The notes: generated by a model from the letters alone, not told the origin. Shown: positions 27,669 through 37,101, numbered from the stretch's first letter. The stretch: DNA of 64,000 bases from Alcaligenaceae bacterium SAGV5 (GCA_009360345.1 SPDP01000009.1:1-64000), one strand, 5' to 3'. Numbers and translations: made by a program.

Positions 27669-28715
27669 ATGCCGGCTTTATCCCTTGGTCCTTTCTCTTC
27701 GTCGATCACCGCCGCGCGGTTCTTGTCGATCCTGGCCCTGTCGGCCGCCGCGTTCCCCGCGCTCGCCGCCGACGGCGATGCCTGCGCCGCGGTGGACCTG
27801 TCCGCGGCCAAGTCCCCGCCGGTCGCGATCCGCTACGGCACGACCGGCGGCGGCGAGGAGCCGCTGGCGCTGTTGTGGGCGGACCAGGCCAGCTATCCCG
27901 GCAATGGCAGGTTCTATACCTTGCAGGTCACGGAGTTCACGTCCACTGACCGCATGACGGCTTTCCAGGCCGGGCAGATCGATGCCGGCACGATCAGCTT
28001 TCCCTCGCTGGTGACGGCGGTGCACGTGGGCATCGACGCGCGGGCGGTCGCCTCCCTGATCCAGGTCAACGAGGCGGACAACGAAGGCGCGTTCGCGGCG
28101 CTGTCCAGCGGCGGCATCCGCGACATCAAGGACTTCAAGGGCAAGAAGGTCGGCTACTACGGGCCCAATACGATCAGTGAATACTGGGTCAAGAGCGCGC
28201 TGCGGCGCGCCGGCATGAAGCCGAACGACGTCTCGTTCGTGTCGCTGCCACCGCCCGCGCAGGAGCAGGCCTTGCGCAACGGCCAGATCGACGTGGCCTG
28301 GCTGGCCCGCCAGTTCCTGTTCAAGGCGAAGTCCGCGGGGGGCGTGGAAACCATCATGACGCCGTTCCAGGCCACGGGCGGCGCCAACCAGCCCAGCCTG
28401 CTGATTTTCTTTTCGCCCAGGTTCATCAAGGCCCATCCCCAGGCCTATTGCGCATGGCGCAAGGATTACCAGCAGGCCCTGGCCAACTGGTCGGCCAACC
28501 GCGACGCGGCCTATCCGAAGCTGATCGCCGCCAAGTACGTGACGCCGTTCTCGGCCAAGGCGGGCGCCGATGGCGGACGCAGCCCCGACGGCTCGGTCCT
28601 GCTGGCCGAGTTCGACGCCACGATGAAGGACATGGCGGCTTCCCGCTTCCTGCCGCCGTCCATGGTGCAGCCCGCCGCCAAGCTGGTGATGCCGGGCTAT
28701 TCGCTCGTGAAATAG
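27669..28715 (+). CDS. ABC transporter periplasmic binding protein (nitrate/sulfonate/taurine type)
   Basis: Protein of 348 residues. The signal peptide ends near FPALAADGD. The mature part has IRYGTTGGGEEPLALLWADQ, FQAGQIDAGTISFPSLVTAV and KGKKVGYYGPNTISEYWVKS, matching SsuA/TauA/NMT1-type type II binding proteins. The ATG at 27669 follows AGGAG with 7-nt spacing. It is followed by an ATPase and two permease genes. The ligand could be an alkyl sulfonate or another small organic compound; the downstream flavin monooxygenase hints at an aromatic substrate. Confidence 0.87.
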   Translation: MPALSLGPFSSSITAARFLSILALSAAAFPALAADGDACAAVDLSAAKSPPVAIRYGTTGGGEEPLALLWADQASYPGNGRFYTLQVTEFTSTDRMTAFQAGQIDAGTISFPSLVTAVHVGIDARAVASLIQVNEADNEGAFAALSSGGIRDIKDFKGKKVGYYGPNTISEYWVKSALRRAGMKPNDVSFVSLPPPAQEQALRNGQIDVAWLARQFLFKAKSAGGVETIMTPFQATGGANQPSLLIFFSPRFIKAHPQAYCAWRKDYQQALANWSANRDAAYPKLIAAKYVTPFSAKAGADGGRSPDGSVLLAEFDATMKDMAASRFLPPSMVQPAAKLVMPGYSLVK

Positions 28716-28725
28716 ATCCCCCCTA

Positions 28726-28753
28726 CCCGCTGCGCGGGCCCCCTCGAGGGGGC
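28726..28753. repeat. Double-hairpin intergenic element (REP-like)
   Basis: Two adjacent palindromes, CCCGC-TGC-GCGGG (about 28726-28738) and the perfect GCCCCCTCGAGGGGGC (28738-28753), lie between the binding protein and ATPase genes. The first shares its core with the hairpin in the larger dispersed repeats. It may stabilise or attenuate the transcript, giving more binding protein than ATPase. Confidence 0.6.
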
Positions 28754-28841
28754 GGCACTGGCGGACCGGCGGAGCCGGATCCGCTGTGCCCTGGATTGGG
28801 TCCGGGGCTGCATGGAAGGGTTTTCGCTTCGAGGAGTTCTC

Positions 28842-29630
28842 TTGCTGGAAGTCAAACGCGTGACGAAGACGTTTCGTCGCGGCAAGCACATCGTCAACGC
28901 GCTGGCGGCGGTCGACCTGACTGTCCGCAAGGGCGAGTTCCTGACCATATTGGGTCCCAGCGGCTGCGGCAAGACGACTCTGCTGCACATGCTGGGCGGA
29001 TTCGAGTTTCCGACCGAGGGCAGTGTCGAGATCGAGGGCCGGCCCATCACTGGTCCCGGCCGCGATCGCGGCATGGTGTTCCAGGAGGCCATGCTGTTTC
29101 CGTGGCGCACGGTACGCGCCAACGTGGCATGGCCGCTGCAGGTGGCGGGCACGCCCAGGCGCGAGGCGCACGCGCGGGCCGACGAACTGCTGGCCATGGT
29201 CGGCCTGTCGCGGTTCGGCAATGCCTATCCCGGCGAATTGTCGGGCGGCATGCGCCAGCGCGCGGCGCTGGCGCGGACGCTGGCGATGGAGCCCAGCGTG
29301 CTGTTGATGGACGAACCTTTCGGCGCGCTCGACGCGCAGACGCGCGAGGTCATGCAGGAGGAACTGACGCGGCTGTGGCAGGCCTCGGGCCTGACGGTGG
29401 TCTTTATCACGCACGATATCAACGAGGCCATTTTCCTGGGCGACCGGGTGGTCGTGATGGGGGCTTCGCCCGGCCGCGTGGTCGAGGATCGCGTCATCGA
29501 GCTGGAGCGTCCGCGTTCGTCGGAAACCAAGGCCGATCCGCGCATCCTCGAATATCGCTCGCATCTGTGGGACGTGCTGCGCCGCGAGTCGGCCAGGAGC
29601 GCGCCCGAGATGGCGGAGGCCGGACGATGA
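28842..29630 (+). CDS. ABC transporter ATP-binding protein (SsuB/TauB-like)
   Basis: Nucleotide-binding subunit with Walker A LGPSGCGKTTLLHMLGG, Q-loop MVFQEAMLFPWRT, signature ELSGGMRQRAALARTLAM, Walker B VLLMDEPFGALDAQT and the switch histidine in VFITHDINEAIFL. The TTG at 28842 has GAGGAG at 6-nt spacing and gives a normal N-terminus (LEVKRVTKTF). The in-frame ATG at 28812 has no good ribosome-binding site. The stop overlaps the start of the first permease gene. Confidence 0.93.
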   Translation: MLEVKRVTKTFRRGKHIVNALAAVDLTVRKGEFLTILGPSGCGKTTLLHMLGGFEFPTEGSVEIEGRPITGPGRDRGMVFQEAMLFPWRTVRANVAWPLQVAGTPRREAHARADELLAMVGLSRFGNAYPGELSGGMRQRAALARTLAMEPSVLLMDEPFGALDAQTREVMQEELTRLWQASGLTVVFITHDINEAIFLGDRVVVMGASPGRVVEDRVIELERPRSSETKADPRILEYRSHLWDVLRRESARSAPEMAEAGR

Positions 29631-30454
29631 GCACGTCGGGCAGCATGGCCGCGCAGTTGATGCGCAGGCAATCCTTCCTGGGCGCCTCGCGCGAACGGAC
29701 CTGGCTGGTATCGAGCCTGTTCATGGCGTCCATCCTGGCCGCATGGGAAGCGCTGGCGGTGGCGGGCGTCTTGCCTGAATACCTCTACGGGCCGGTCGAG
29801 ATCGCCCGGGCCTTCGTGGAACTGGCGCGCAGCGGCGACCTGGCGGCGCAGACCGGGCCGAGCCTCTACCGGGCATTGAGCGGCTTTTTCATCGGCAGCG
29901 CCATCGGCGTCATGCTTGGCCTGCTGGCCGGTGTCTCGCGGGTGTTCCGTGACCTGTTCGATCTGACCCAGTCGTTCACCCATCCCATTCCCAAGATCGC
30001 GCTGTTCCCGGCCATCGCGGTGCTGCTGGGTTTCACCGACAAGTCGCGCATCCTGGTGATCGCCATCAGCGCCTTCTATCCGTCCTACCTGAACGCGATG
30101 AACGGCGCGCTGGGCATCAACGCGCGGCTGCTCTGGGTGGCGCGCAACGTCGGCGCCTCGAAACTGCGCACCTTCTTCCAGGTGGTGGTGCCCGCGGCCA
30201 TGCCGCGCGCGCTGGTGGGCGTGCGCATCAGCCTGATGATCTCCTTCGTCCTGATGGTCGCCACCGAGGTGGTCGGGCATTCCAACGGCCTGGGCGCCGG
30301 CCTGATGGAGGCGTACCGCGATGGCGAGTACGGCGCCATGTACGCGGGCATCGTCGCGGTCGCGCTGTGCGGCGTGGCCTCGAACGCCGTGCTGCAACTG
30401 GCGGCGCGCGCCCTGGGCGGCGGCCGCCATGCGGGAGGGGCCGGCCATGGCTGA
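29627..30454 (+). CDS. ABC transporter permease (SsuC/TauC-like), first of two
   Basis: Integral membrane subunit of 275 residues, about six helices. The cytoplasmic coupling motif is seen in ARNVGASKLRTFFQVVVPAA (the EAA loop). It begins at ATG 29627, overlapping the ATPase stop by 3 bp, and ends 8 bp inside the next permease gene. Two different permeases imply a heterodimeric channel. Confidence 0.92.
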   Translation: MSTSGSMAAQLMRRQSFLGASRERTWLVSSLFMASILAAWEALAVAGVLPEYLYGPVEIARAFVELARSGDLAAQTGPSLYRALSGFFIGSAIGVMLGLLAGVSRVFRDLFDLTQSFTHPIPKIALFPAIAVLLGFTDKSRILVIAISAFYPSYLNAMNGALGINARLLWVARNVGASKLRTFFQVVVPAAMPRALVGVRISLMISFVLMVATEVVGHSNGLGAGLMEAYRDGEYGAMYAGIVAVALCGVASNAVLQLAARALGGGRHAGGAGHG

Positions 30455-31283
30455 CGCCGATATCCGCGCGGCGCGCCCGGCTGCCGGAGCCGTGCCGGAT
30501 ACGTTCGCGGGACGTGGCCTGTCGGCGGTCCTGCTGTCGAGTCCCGTGCTCAAGGCGCTGGGCCTGGCCGCGGTGCTGGGGGCCTGGCAACTCTACGCGA
30601 CCATCAACGGCACGCGCCTGACGCCGGGCCTGGAGGTCATCGGCCAGAGCTTCATGCAGTTGCTCGAGGACGGCGAACTGCTGGAGCACGCGGCCATCAC
30701 GCTGACGCGCGGTTTCGCGGGACTGGCGATTTCGTTCCTGGTGGCCGGCCTGCTGGGTTTCGTGGCCGCGCGCAGCTGGGTGGTGGATGCCGCGCTGGGG
30801 CCGTTCGTCACCTTCGGCTACCCGGTGCCCAAGCTGGCGTTGTACCCGGTCATCATCCTGTTGCTGGGACTGGGCGCGGGCTCGCGCATCGCCCAGGTGG
30901 CGCTGGAGTGCTTTTTTCCGATCTTCGTGCACTGCTACGCCGGCGCCCGCGCCGTCGCGCCGAAGATGGAGTGGCTGGCGCGCAATACCGGCGCCGGCCG
31001 CTGGCGGCTGCTGGCCGATGTGATCGTGCCCAGCGCGCTGCCTTTCGTGTTCACCGGCTTGCGCGTGGCGGTACCCATCATGTTGATCGTCATGACCGTG
31101 ACCGAGTTCATCGGCGACTCGCAGGGCCTGGGCTATCTGATCGCGCGCTCGGCATCGTATTTCGATACCGCATCGGCCTTCGCGGTGGTCGCCACGCTGG
31201 GAGCGATCGGCTTCGTCAGCGACCGGGTCGTCGTCAAGCTGCGCGGCCGCGTGGTGTTCTGGGAGAAAGGCGCCTCGCTCTGA
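30447..31283 (+). CDS. ABC transporter permease (SsuC/TauC-like), second of two
   Basis: Membrane subunit of 278 residues with an EAA loop (ARNTGAGRWRLLADVIVPSA) and helices such as AALGPFVTFGYPVPKLALYP. A GGGAGGGG sequence precedes the ATG at 30447; an upstream in-frame ATG is at 30429. It is paralogous to the preceding permease and completes the importer operon. Confidence 0.92.
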   Translation: MADADIRAARPAAGAVPDTFAGRGLSAVLLSSPVLKALGLAAVLGAWQLYATINGTRLTPGLEVIGQSFMQLLEDGELLEHAAITLTRGFAGLAISFLVAGLLGFVAARSWVVDAALGPFVTFGYPVPKLALYPVIILLLGLGAGSRIAQVALECFFPIFVHCYAGARAVAPKMEWLARNTGAGRWRLLADVIVPSALPFVFTGLRVAVPIMLIVMTVTEFIGDSQGLGYLIARSASYFDTASAFAVVATLGAIGFVSDRVVVKLRGRVVFWEKGASL

Positions 31284-31329
31284 TCGTCTCCCTTTTCTTC
31301 ACATCCCATTCTTTCAAAAAGAGCACATC

Positions 31330-32865
31330 GTGAGTACAGAACACATCGACGTCGTGATCGTCGGCGCCGGCCTGGCCGGTCTTTCTTGCGCGGTCTTCCT
31401 CGGCATGAACGGCGTGAAGGCGCTGGTGGTCGAGCGCCGCGAAGGCACCTCCATCCTGCCGAAGGCGCGTGGCGCCAACCCGGTCACCATGGAGGCGCTG
31501 CGCACCGCCGGCCTGGCCGAGGCCATCCACAGGGCCATGCCGCCGGGCAAGCCGGCGATCACCTCGGTGGTGTCGGAAAGCCTGACCGGCAAGGTGCTCT
31601 ACGACCACGTCGCGCACCGTCCCGACTTCTCGAAGTTCTCGCCCGAGCGCCCGGGCATGGCCAGCCAGGCGCGCGCGGAAGAGGTCTTGCTGCGCCGTGC
31701 ACTGGAGCTGGGCGCCCAGGTCCGCTTCAAGACCCGCTGCGAATCGCTGGCCCAGGATGACGAGGGCGTGGACCTGGGGTTGTGCGATCTCGATACCGAA
31801 CGGACCCGCCAGGTGCGCGCCAGGTACGTGATCGCCTCGGACGGCATACGCGGCAGCATTGCCGGCTGGCTGGGCATAGGCACGCACGGCCTCGGCGCCA
31901 TCAAGTCGGTCACCGCCGTGCGTTTCAAGGCCGACCTGGCCCTATGGGCCGGCGACAACGCCATGGTCATCCACTACCTGCAGAATCCCGCGCTGCCCGA
32001 CGGCGCGGGCGTGCTGGTCAGCACCGACTACAAGGACGAGTGGGTCGCCAACATGTCCGCCGATCCCGAGCGCGACGAGGCCGGCATGCGCGAGATCATC
32101 AAGATCATGACCGGCCTGCCCGAGCTGGATTTCGAAATCATCGGCACGGTCAGCTACGACTACGGCCATCGCATCGCCGACCGCTTCCGCGCCGGCCGCG
32201 TGCTGCTGACCGGCGACGCCGCGCACGTGATGCCGCCCACGGGCGGGCAGGGCGGCAATACCGCCGTGCAGGACGGCTATTACCTGGGCTGGAAGCTGGC
32301 CGCGGTCATCCAGGGCAAGGCCGGCCCGGCGCTGCTGGACAGTTACGAGGTCGAGCGCCAGCCCTATGCGGAAGAAGTCTGCAACTGGCAGGTCGCCAAT
32401 CTGGCCGAGCGGCGCCGCATCGGCACGCTGGCCGAACAGGTCGGCGCACCGCTGGACCACGCCACCTTGCTGTTCGGCTATATCTGCCCGCCCAACGGCG
32501 CGCTGGTGCCCGAGCCCGGCAGCGAGGACCTGCGTTTCGAGCATCCCGCGCAGGCCTCGGGGCGGCCGGGCGCGCGCGTCCCCTATGTCGAGCTGGAAGG
32601 CGTGGATGGCCAGAAGGTTGCTCCGCGCCATCTGCTGGGACCGTGGTTCATGGCCTTCACGGCTGTGCCGGGAGGCGCCGAGGCGGCCTTGGCCGCGGCC
32701 GGAGAACTCGGCGTCGAGATGAAAGCGTATCCGGTCACATCCACCGCGCCGCTGCATGCCGGGGAACAGCAGACGGTGCTGGTGAGGCCGGACGGCGTCG
32801 TGGCCTGGCGTGGCGACGACAACGCCGGCATCGGCCGTGCGCTGCGCGCGGTCCTGTGCCGTTGA
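31330..32865 (+). CDS. FAD-dependent aromatic-ring monooxygenase (PheA/TfdB group)
   Basis: Class A flavoprotein hydroxylase of 511 residues. Motifs in order: the dinucleotide site IDVVIVGAGLAGLSCAVFLG near residue 6, the DG motif IASDGIRGSI, and the FAD ribityl motif RVLLTGDAAHVMPPTGGQGG followed by NTAVQDGYYLGWKLA. The C-terminal part is the thioredoxin-like domain of the phenol-hydroxylase group (GPWFMAFTAVPGG). The start is GTG. It follows the ABC importer by 46 bp, so it probably acts on the imported compound or a metabolite of it. Confidence 0.9.
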   Translation: MSTEHIDVVIVGAGLAGLSCAVFLGMNGVKALVVERREGTSILPKARGANPVTMEALRTAGLAEAIHRAMPPGKPAITSVVSESLTGKVLYDHVAHRPDFSKFSPERPGMASQARAEEVLLRRALELGAQVRFKTRCESLAQDDEGVDLGLCDLDTERTRQVRARYVIASDGIRGSIAGWLGIGTHGLGAIKSVTAVRFKADLALWAGDNAMVIHYLQNPALPDGAGVLVSTDYKDEWVANMSADPERDEAGMREIIKIMTGLPELDFEIIGTVSYDYGHRIADRFRAGRVLLTGDAAHVMPPTGGQGGNTAVQDGYYLGWKLAAVIQGKAGPALLDSYEVERQPYAEEVCNWQVANLAERRRIGTLAEQVGAPLDHATLLFGYICPPNGALVPEPGSEDLRFEHPAQASGRPGARVPYVELEGVDGQKVAPRHLLGPWFMAFTAVPGGAEAALAAAGELGVEMKAYPVTSTAPLHAGEQQTVLVRPDGVVAWRGDDNAGIGRALRAVLCR

Positions 32866-32872
32866 GCATGCC

Positions 32873-33706
32873 ATGATCCTGGTGACCGGAGCGACAGGCA
32901 ACGTCGGCAGGTGCGTGGTGCGCCGCCTGGCGCAGGCGGGCGAGCGCGTGCGTGCCGTGGCGCGGGACCCCTCGGCGGCCGGCTTCCCCGCTGGCGTGCA
33001 AGCCTGCGCGGGCGACCTGTCCGCGCCCGGGAGCCTGGCGCATGCGTTCGAAGGCGTGGACCGTCTGTTCCTGTTCACGCCCGCCTCCGGCGCCGGGTTG
33101 ATCGCGCGCGTGGCCCGCGAGGCCGGGGTGCGGCGGGTCGTGCTGTTGTCCTCGGCGGCCACCCAGAAGGCCGATCCGCGCATCAACCCGATCGCGGCGC
33201 GCCATGCCGCCGCGGAGGCGGCGGTGCGGGAGGCGGGGCTGGGATGGACTTTCCTGCGGCCCGACAGCTTCGCCGCCAATGCCTGCGCCTGGGCCGACTC
33301 CATCCGCCGCGAAGGCGTCGTGCGCGCGGCGTATCCCGACGCGCAGCGCAATCCCATCCACGAAGACGACGTGGCCGCGGTGGCGGTGGCGGCGTTGCTG
33401 GATGCGGCACATGAGAACCGGGCCTATCCGCTGACCGGGCCCGCCGTCATCACCCAGGCCGGCCAGGTGCGGGCCATCGCCGAAGCCATCGGCAAACCGC
33501 TGCGCTTCGAGGTGCTGACCCGGGAGCAGGCCCTGGCCGCACGGCCGGCAGGCACGCCGGTCGAGGTCGCGGAACGTCTGCTCGACTATGCGCTGAAGTC
33601 GGTGGCGACCGCGCCCGCGATCACCGATGCGGTCGAACGGGTGACGGGCCGGCCGGCCCGCCCGTTCGCGGAGTGGGCGCGCGACCGCGCTGCGGCGTTT
33701 CGCTGA
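32873..33706 (+). CDS. NAD(P)-binding NmrA/atypical SDR-family protein
   Basis: Protein of 277 residues with the Rossmann motif MILVTGATGNVGRCVVRRLA and the atypical-SDR pattern (VVLLSSAATQK, then GWTFLRPDSFAANA). There is no classical SDR Tyr-X3-Lys triad, as usual in NmrA/quinone-oxidoreductase-2-like members. It starts 7 bp after the monooxygenase stop and is likely co-transcribed. It may reduce the hydroxylated product (quinone) or sense NADP; both are inferences. Confidence 0.85.
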   Translation: MILVTGATGNVGRCVVRRLAQAGERVRAVARDPSAAGFPAGVQACAGDLSAPGSLAHAFEGVDRLFLFTPASGAGLIARVAREAGVRRVVLLSSAATQKADPRINPIAARHAAAEAAVREAGLGWTFLRPDSFAANACAWADSIRREGVVRAAYPDAQRNPIHEDDVAAVAVAALLDAAHENRAYPLTGPAVITQAGQVRAIAEAIGKPLRFEVLTREQALAARPAGTPVEVAERLLDYALKSVATAPAITDAVERVTGRPARPFAEWARDRAAAFR

Positions 33707-33853
33707 CCGAGCGCGCCTGGGCGTTGCCGGCGAGGCTGGGAACGGATCCCGCTCTTTGTGCGCCGGGATCGATATTCAAAAAAGTTTGAAGATTCAAGGA
33801 AACGTAATGTAACATTTATTACTATTCAGACCCAATTAGAACGAGATACCGGC

Positions 33854-34847
33854 ATGCCCAAATTCGCGCGATGGTTCGATTCCTTTCAAGGGCGTCGCGG
33901 ATCCGGACCCATGCTGCGCCGCCTGGTCGTGCCAGGCTGGACCGTATTGTGCTGTGGCGCCCCGCTGGGGGGATTCGCCCAGTCCGTCACGACCGGTCCC
34001 AATTACTACGTTGATCCGGCCACGACGTTCAAGCTCGGGGCCAACGGCGCGCCGGGCCAGGACGCCAATGGCGATGGCGGCAAATGCCGTTCGGGGCCGG
34101 TTCCCGGGACGGCTGGCCACGATGGGCCGGCCGTCAATGCGGGGCTGACCTACAACCCCTCCACGAATCCCTATGGCGGCACCATCGTCGTGGCGGGCAG
34201 TTCCGGCGGCACGGGTGGCGCGGGCGGCAATGGCGACCCCCAGGGCGAATGCGGGAAAGGGGACTTCGACGGTCGTCCCGGCGGCGACGGCGGCAATGTC
34301 CAGGTCACGGTGACGCCCGGCGCCAGCGTACCGGCGGGCGGCTATACGATCGCCAACACCGGCATCGTCGCGCTGAGCCATGGCGGCATGGGCGGCAAGG
34401 GGGGCGACAACACGCGCGCCAAGGACCAGTACAGCGCGGGCGACGGCGGGGCGGCCGGGGATGCAGGTACGGTCAGCGTCACCAACAGCGTGTCGTTCTC
34501 GGTCACCGGGGGCCAGACGGCCTTCGGGATCGTCGCGCAGAGCGCGGGCGGCCAGGGGGGCGAAGGTGGCGAATCGTCCAATGGCAAGGCCACCGGCGGC
34601 AGCGGCCTGCCTGGCGGGAGCGGCAATACCGTAAGCATCAAGAACACGGGCGACATCACGACCAGCGGCGGCATTGCCATCGCGGCCCAGAGCATAGGCG
34701 GCTTCGGCGGCGACGCGGGGCTCAACACCAAAGGCTACGGCGGGGGTGGCGGCTATGGCGGCAACGGCGGCGCGGTGTCGGTGGACAACAGCGGCAGGCT
34801 GGTGGTCGGCTCGGCCCAGGCGGCCAATTGCGCGGAAGGGCAGACCT
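33854..34847 (+). pseudogene. N-terminal part of a glycine-rich autotransporter, truncated
   Basis: About 331 residues. The signal sequence includes LRRLVVPGWTVLCCGAPLGG and FAQS. The passenger is glycine-rich, with repeats such as IVAQSAGGQGGEGG and IAIAAQSIGGFGGDAG, a pattern typical of very large Bordetella/Burkholderia autotransporters. No passenger remainder or beta-barrel follows. At the G9 tract (34848-34856) the sequence switches to the antisense of an anti-sigma gene. The upstream frame extends to a GTG at 33758, but the ATG at 33854 better matches a signal peptide. The AT-rich 33770-33840 region is the likely promoter. Confidence 0.75.
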
Positions 34848-34856
34848 GGGGGGGGG
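34848..34856. other. G9 tract at the junction of two truncated genes
   Basis: Nine consecutive G residues exactly where the autotransporter reading frame and the antisense anti-sigma frame both lose family character. Poly-G is a common read-end artefact of two-colour Illumina chemistry, so this is a candidate mis-join as much as a real deletion. Confidence 0.5.
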
Positions 34857-35061
34857 CAGCCACGGCTTCCAGCGTGGGCGGAACCGGTTCGGCCAGCACC
34901 GGCTCGAACAGCCGCTGGAGCGCGCGCTTCTGCTCCTGCCACGCCTGCACGCGCAGGGCCCCTTCCGGATGGCCGGCAAGATGGGCCTCCACGTCGGCCC
35001 GCCGCGCGGGCGGCAATTCGCCGTCGACGTAGGCGTGCAGATCGGCTTCGGTGATGGGCAT
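34857..35061 (-). pseudogene. Anti-sigma factor, N-terminal fragment
   Basis: MPITEADLHAYVDGELPPAR is the classic start of a membrane anti-sigma factor cytoplasmic (zinc-finger-like) domain, followed by a helix (WQEQKRALQRLFEPVLAEPV). Only ~68 residues are recognisable; the membrane helix and periplasmic domain (normally ~180 more residues) are missing. The frame stays open to 34753 through autotransporter DNA. It starts 5 bp after the sigma factor stop, so the pair is an operon. Confidence 0.75.
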
Positions 35062-35066
35062 GGGTT

Positions 35067-35570
35067 TCACTTGATTATCCGCAGGGTTCCGGCCGAAGGC
35101 GGCTGGCCGTCCAGGATCAGGCGCAGGCGCTCGCGGCCCCGGGACAGCCGGGACATGACCGTGCCCAGCGGGATGCCCAGGGTGTCCGCCACCTCCGTGT
35201 AGCGCATGCCTTCCAGCGCGACCAGCAGCAGGACCGCGCGCTGTTCTTCCGGCAGTTGCGCGAGCGCGCTGTCCAGGTCCTCGAGTTCGATGTGGTCCGT
35301 CTGCGTGGGCCGCGAGGGCGGGTCGTCCAGGGTTTCGTTCCACGGCACCGTATGCAACCGTTGTCCTCGCAACTGGTCGACACGCAGGTTGTGCATGATG
35401 GACAGCAGCCACGCACCCAGGTCCCGCCCGGCGTGCCACGTGTGCAGGCGCGCCCAGGCGCGTTCCAGGGTGTCCTGCACCAGGTCGTCGGCGGCCGCCC
35501 GGTCGCCGGCCAGCGCGCGGGCATAGCGGCGCAGGCGCGGCAGCAGGGCGGTGACCGCGCGGCTGTCCAT
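35067..35570 (-). CDS. ECF-type RNA polymerase sigma factor
   Basis: Protein of 167 residues. Region 2 includes RYARALAGDRAAADDLVQDT and AWLLSIMHNLRVDQLR. Region 4 includes LPEEQRAVLLLVALEGMRYT and the helix-turn-helix IPLGTVMSRLSRGRERLR. It is followed at once by its cognate anti-sigma gene and preceded by a small exported protein that may be part of its regulon. If the anti-sigma gene is truly truncated the sigma factor could be constitutively free. Confidence 0.93.
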   Translation of the reverse strand: MDSRAVTALLPRLRRYARALAGDRAAADDLVQDTLERAWARLHTWHAGRDLGAWLLSIMHNLRVDQLRGQRLHTVPWNETLDDPPSRPTQTDHIELEDLDSALAQLPEEQRAVLLLVALEGMRYTEVADTLGIPLGTVMSRLSRGRERLRLILDGQPPSAGTLRIIK

Positions 35571-35578
35571 CGGGCCGG

Positions 35579-35965
35579 TCAGGGCTGGGCGGCGTGCCAG
35601 ACGTTGCTGAAGCCGTCGCCGGTCTTGTCGCCCGGCTTCTGGTCCTTGGACCAGAAGTACAGGGGCTTGCCCTTGTACGCCCACTGGGCCTTGCCGTCGT
35701 CGCGGGCGATGACCGTGTAGTCGCCCTCGGCCTTGTCCGAGGCCGCGGCCATCAGCGGCGGCCAGTTGGACGCGCAGGGGCCGTTGCAGACGCTTTTGCC
35801 GCTGCCCGCGACGTCTCTGTCGAAGACGTAGAGCGTCATGCCGTTGCTGCCCGTCAGCACGCCGTCCTTCGCCTGGGCGGGGGCCGCCTGCAGGGCCGGC
35901 GATGCGAACAGGGCGGCCGTCGCCAGCAGCAGGGCGGGCAGAAGCGGTGTTTTCCTGGCTACCAT
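35579..35965 (-). CDS. Small exported protein of the COG4315 type (Yx(FWY)xxD repeats)
   Basis: Protein of 128 residues with a signal peptide (PLLPALLLATAALFASPALQ) and no lipobox cysteine. Two repeats of the family motif are seen: TLYVFDRDVAGSGKSVCNGP and PLYFWSKDQKPGDKTGDG. Two cysteines (VCNGPC) may form a disulphide. The family is often linked to ECF sigma/anti-sigma pairs; the function is unknown. It sits 8 bp upstream of the sigma factor gene. Confidence 0.85.
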   Translation of the reverse strand: MVARKTPLLPALLLATAALFASPALQAAPAQAKDGVLTGSNGMTLYVFDRDVAGSGKSVCNGPCASNWPPLMAAASDKAEGDYTVIARDDGKAQWAYKGKPLYFWSKDQKPGDKTGDGFSNVWHAAQP

Positions 35966-36067
35966 GGGTTGCTCCTTGGTGGTTGATGAAAGGGTGGTGA
36001 ACGGTATACGGGGGCGGCCCGCCCACTATTCCCTTCGGCGGAAAACAAATCTGCCCTGATTGTCCTC

Positions 36068-37036
36068 CTATTGCAGGCTCACGTTCGCCGATTGCACCGT
36101 GCCCTGCCAGCGCCGGCCCTCGGTGTCCATGAAGGCCGCCATGTCCTCGGGCGTGCCGGGGCTGGGCGCCACGCCCAGTTCCTGCATCCGCCGCCTGGTG
36201 GCGGCTTCGTTCAGGATCGCGTTGATCTGCTCGTTCAGGGCGGCGACCACGCGCGGCGGCGTCCCCGCCGGCGCCAGCATGCCGTACCAGGCCGGCGCGT
36301 CGAAGGCGGGCAGGCCGGCTTCGGCGAACGTGGGGACGTCGGGCAGGTCGGCCAGGCGCGACTTGCCCGTGACCGCCAGCGCGCGGACCTTGCCGCCCTT
36401 GATCTGCGGCAGCGCCGAGGGCGCGGTGTCGAACATCATCTGCAGGCGCCCGCCTATCAGGTCGGTCATGGCCGGGCTGCTGCCCTTGTACGGCACGTGC
36501 TGCATGTCGCCGTGGATCAGGGACTTGAACAGCTCGCCGGACAGATGCACGGAGGTTCCCGCCCCGCCCGATCCGAAGTTGACGGTGCCGGGCTTGCCGC
36601 GGATCAGGTCGATGGCTTCCTTCAGTGTGCGCGCCGGGAATTGGTCCGCCACGATCATCACGGTGGGCGACGTGGCGATCATGCCGACCGGCACGAAACT
36701 CTTCTTCACGTCATAGCCCAGGTCTTTGTACAGGTAGGGGTTGATGGACAGCGTGACCTGGCCGAACAGGAGCGTATAGCCGTCGGCCGCGGCGCGCGCG
36801 GCAAGCTGGTTGCCGATGTTGGTGCCGGCGCCGGGCTTGTTCTCGATCACGAAGGTGCCGCCGGTGCGTTCCGACAGGCGCGAGGCGATGTAGCGGGCGA
36901 TGTTGTCGCTGCCTCCGCCCGGCGCGAAGGGCACGATGACCGTGACGGGCTTGTCGGGATAGGCGGCCAGGGCCGGTGCGGTGGCGGCGGCGAGTGCCGC
37001 GGTCAGGGCCGCGGTGAAAAGCGATGCGATCTTCAT
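36068..37036 (-). CDS. TctC/Bug-family periplasmic binding protein
   Basis: Protein of 322 residues. A signal peptide rich in alanine ends near APALAA. The mature part has YPDKPVTVIVPFAPGGGSDN, VIENKPGAGTNIG and HVPYKGSSPAMTD. It is the last gene of the five-gene catabolic operon that begins with the amidohydrolase, and likely captures the substrate of that pathway. Confidence 0.93.
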   Translation of the reverse strand: MKIASLFTAALTAALAAATAPALAAYPDKPVTVIVPFAPGGGSDNIARYIASRLSERTGGTFVIENKPGAGTNIGNQLAARAAADGYTLLFGQVTLSINPYLYKDLGYDVKKSFVPVGMIATSPTVMIVADQFPARTLKEAIDLIRGKPGTVNFGSGGAGTSVHLSGELFKSLIHGDMQHVPYKGSSPAMTDLIGGRLQMMFDTAPSALPQIKGGKVRALAVTGKSRLADLPDVPTFAEAGLPAFDAPAWYGMLAPAGTPPRVVAALNEQINAILNEAATRRRMQELGVAPSPGTPEDMAAFMDTEGRRWQGTVQSANVSLQ

Positions 37037-37101
37037 GATGTCTCCGGTGTGTTCTTGGAATCGGGCAGGGGAGCGGGGCGGCCGGGGCCGCCCCGGGGGG
37101 A

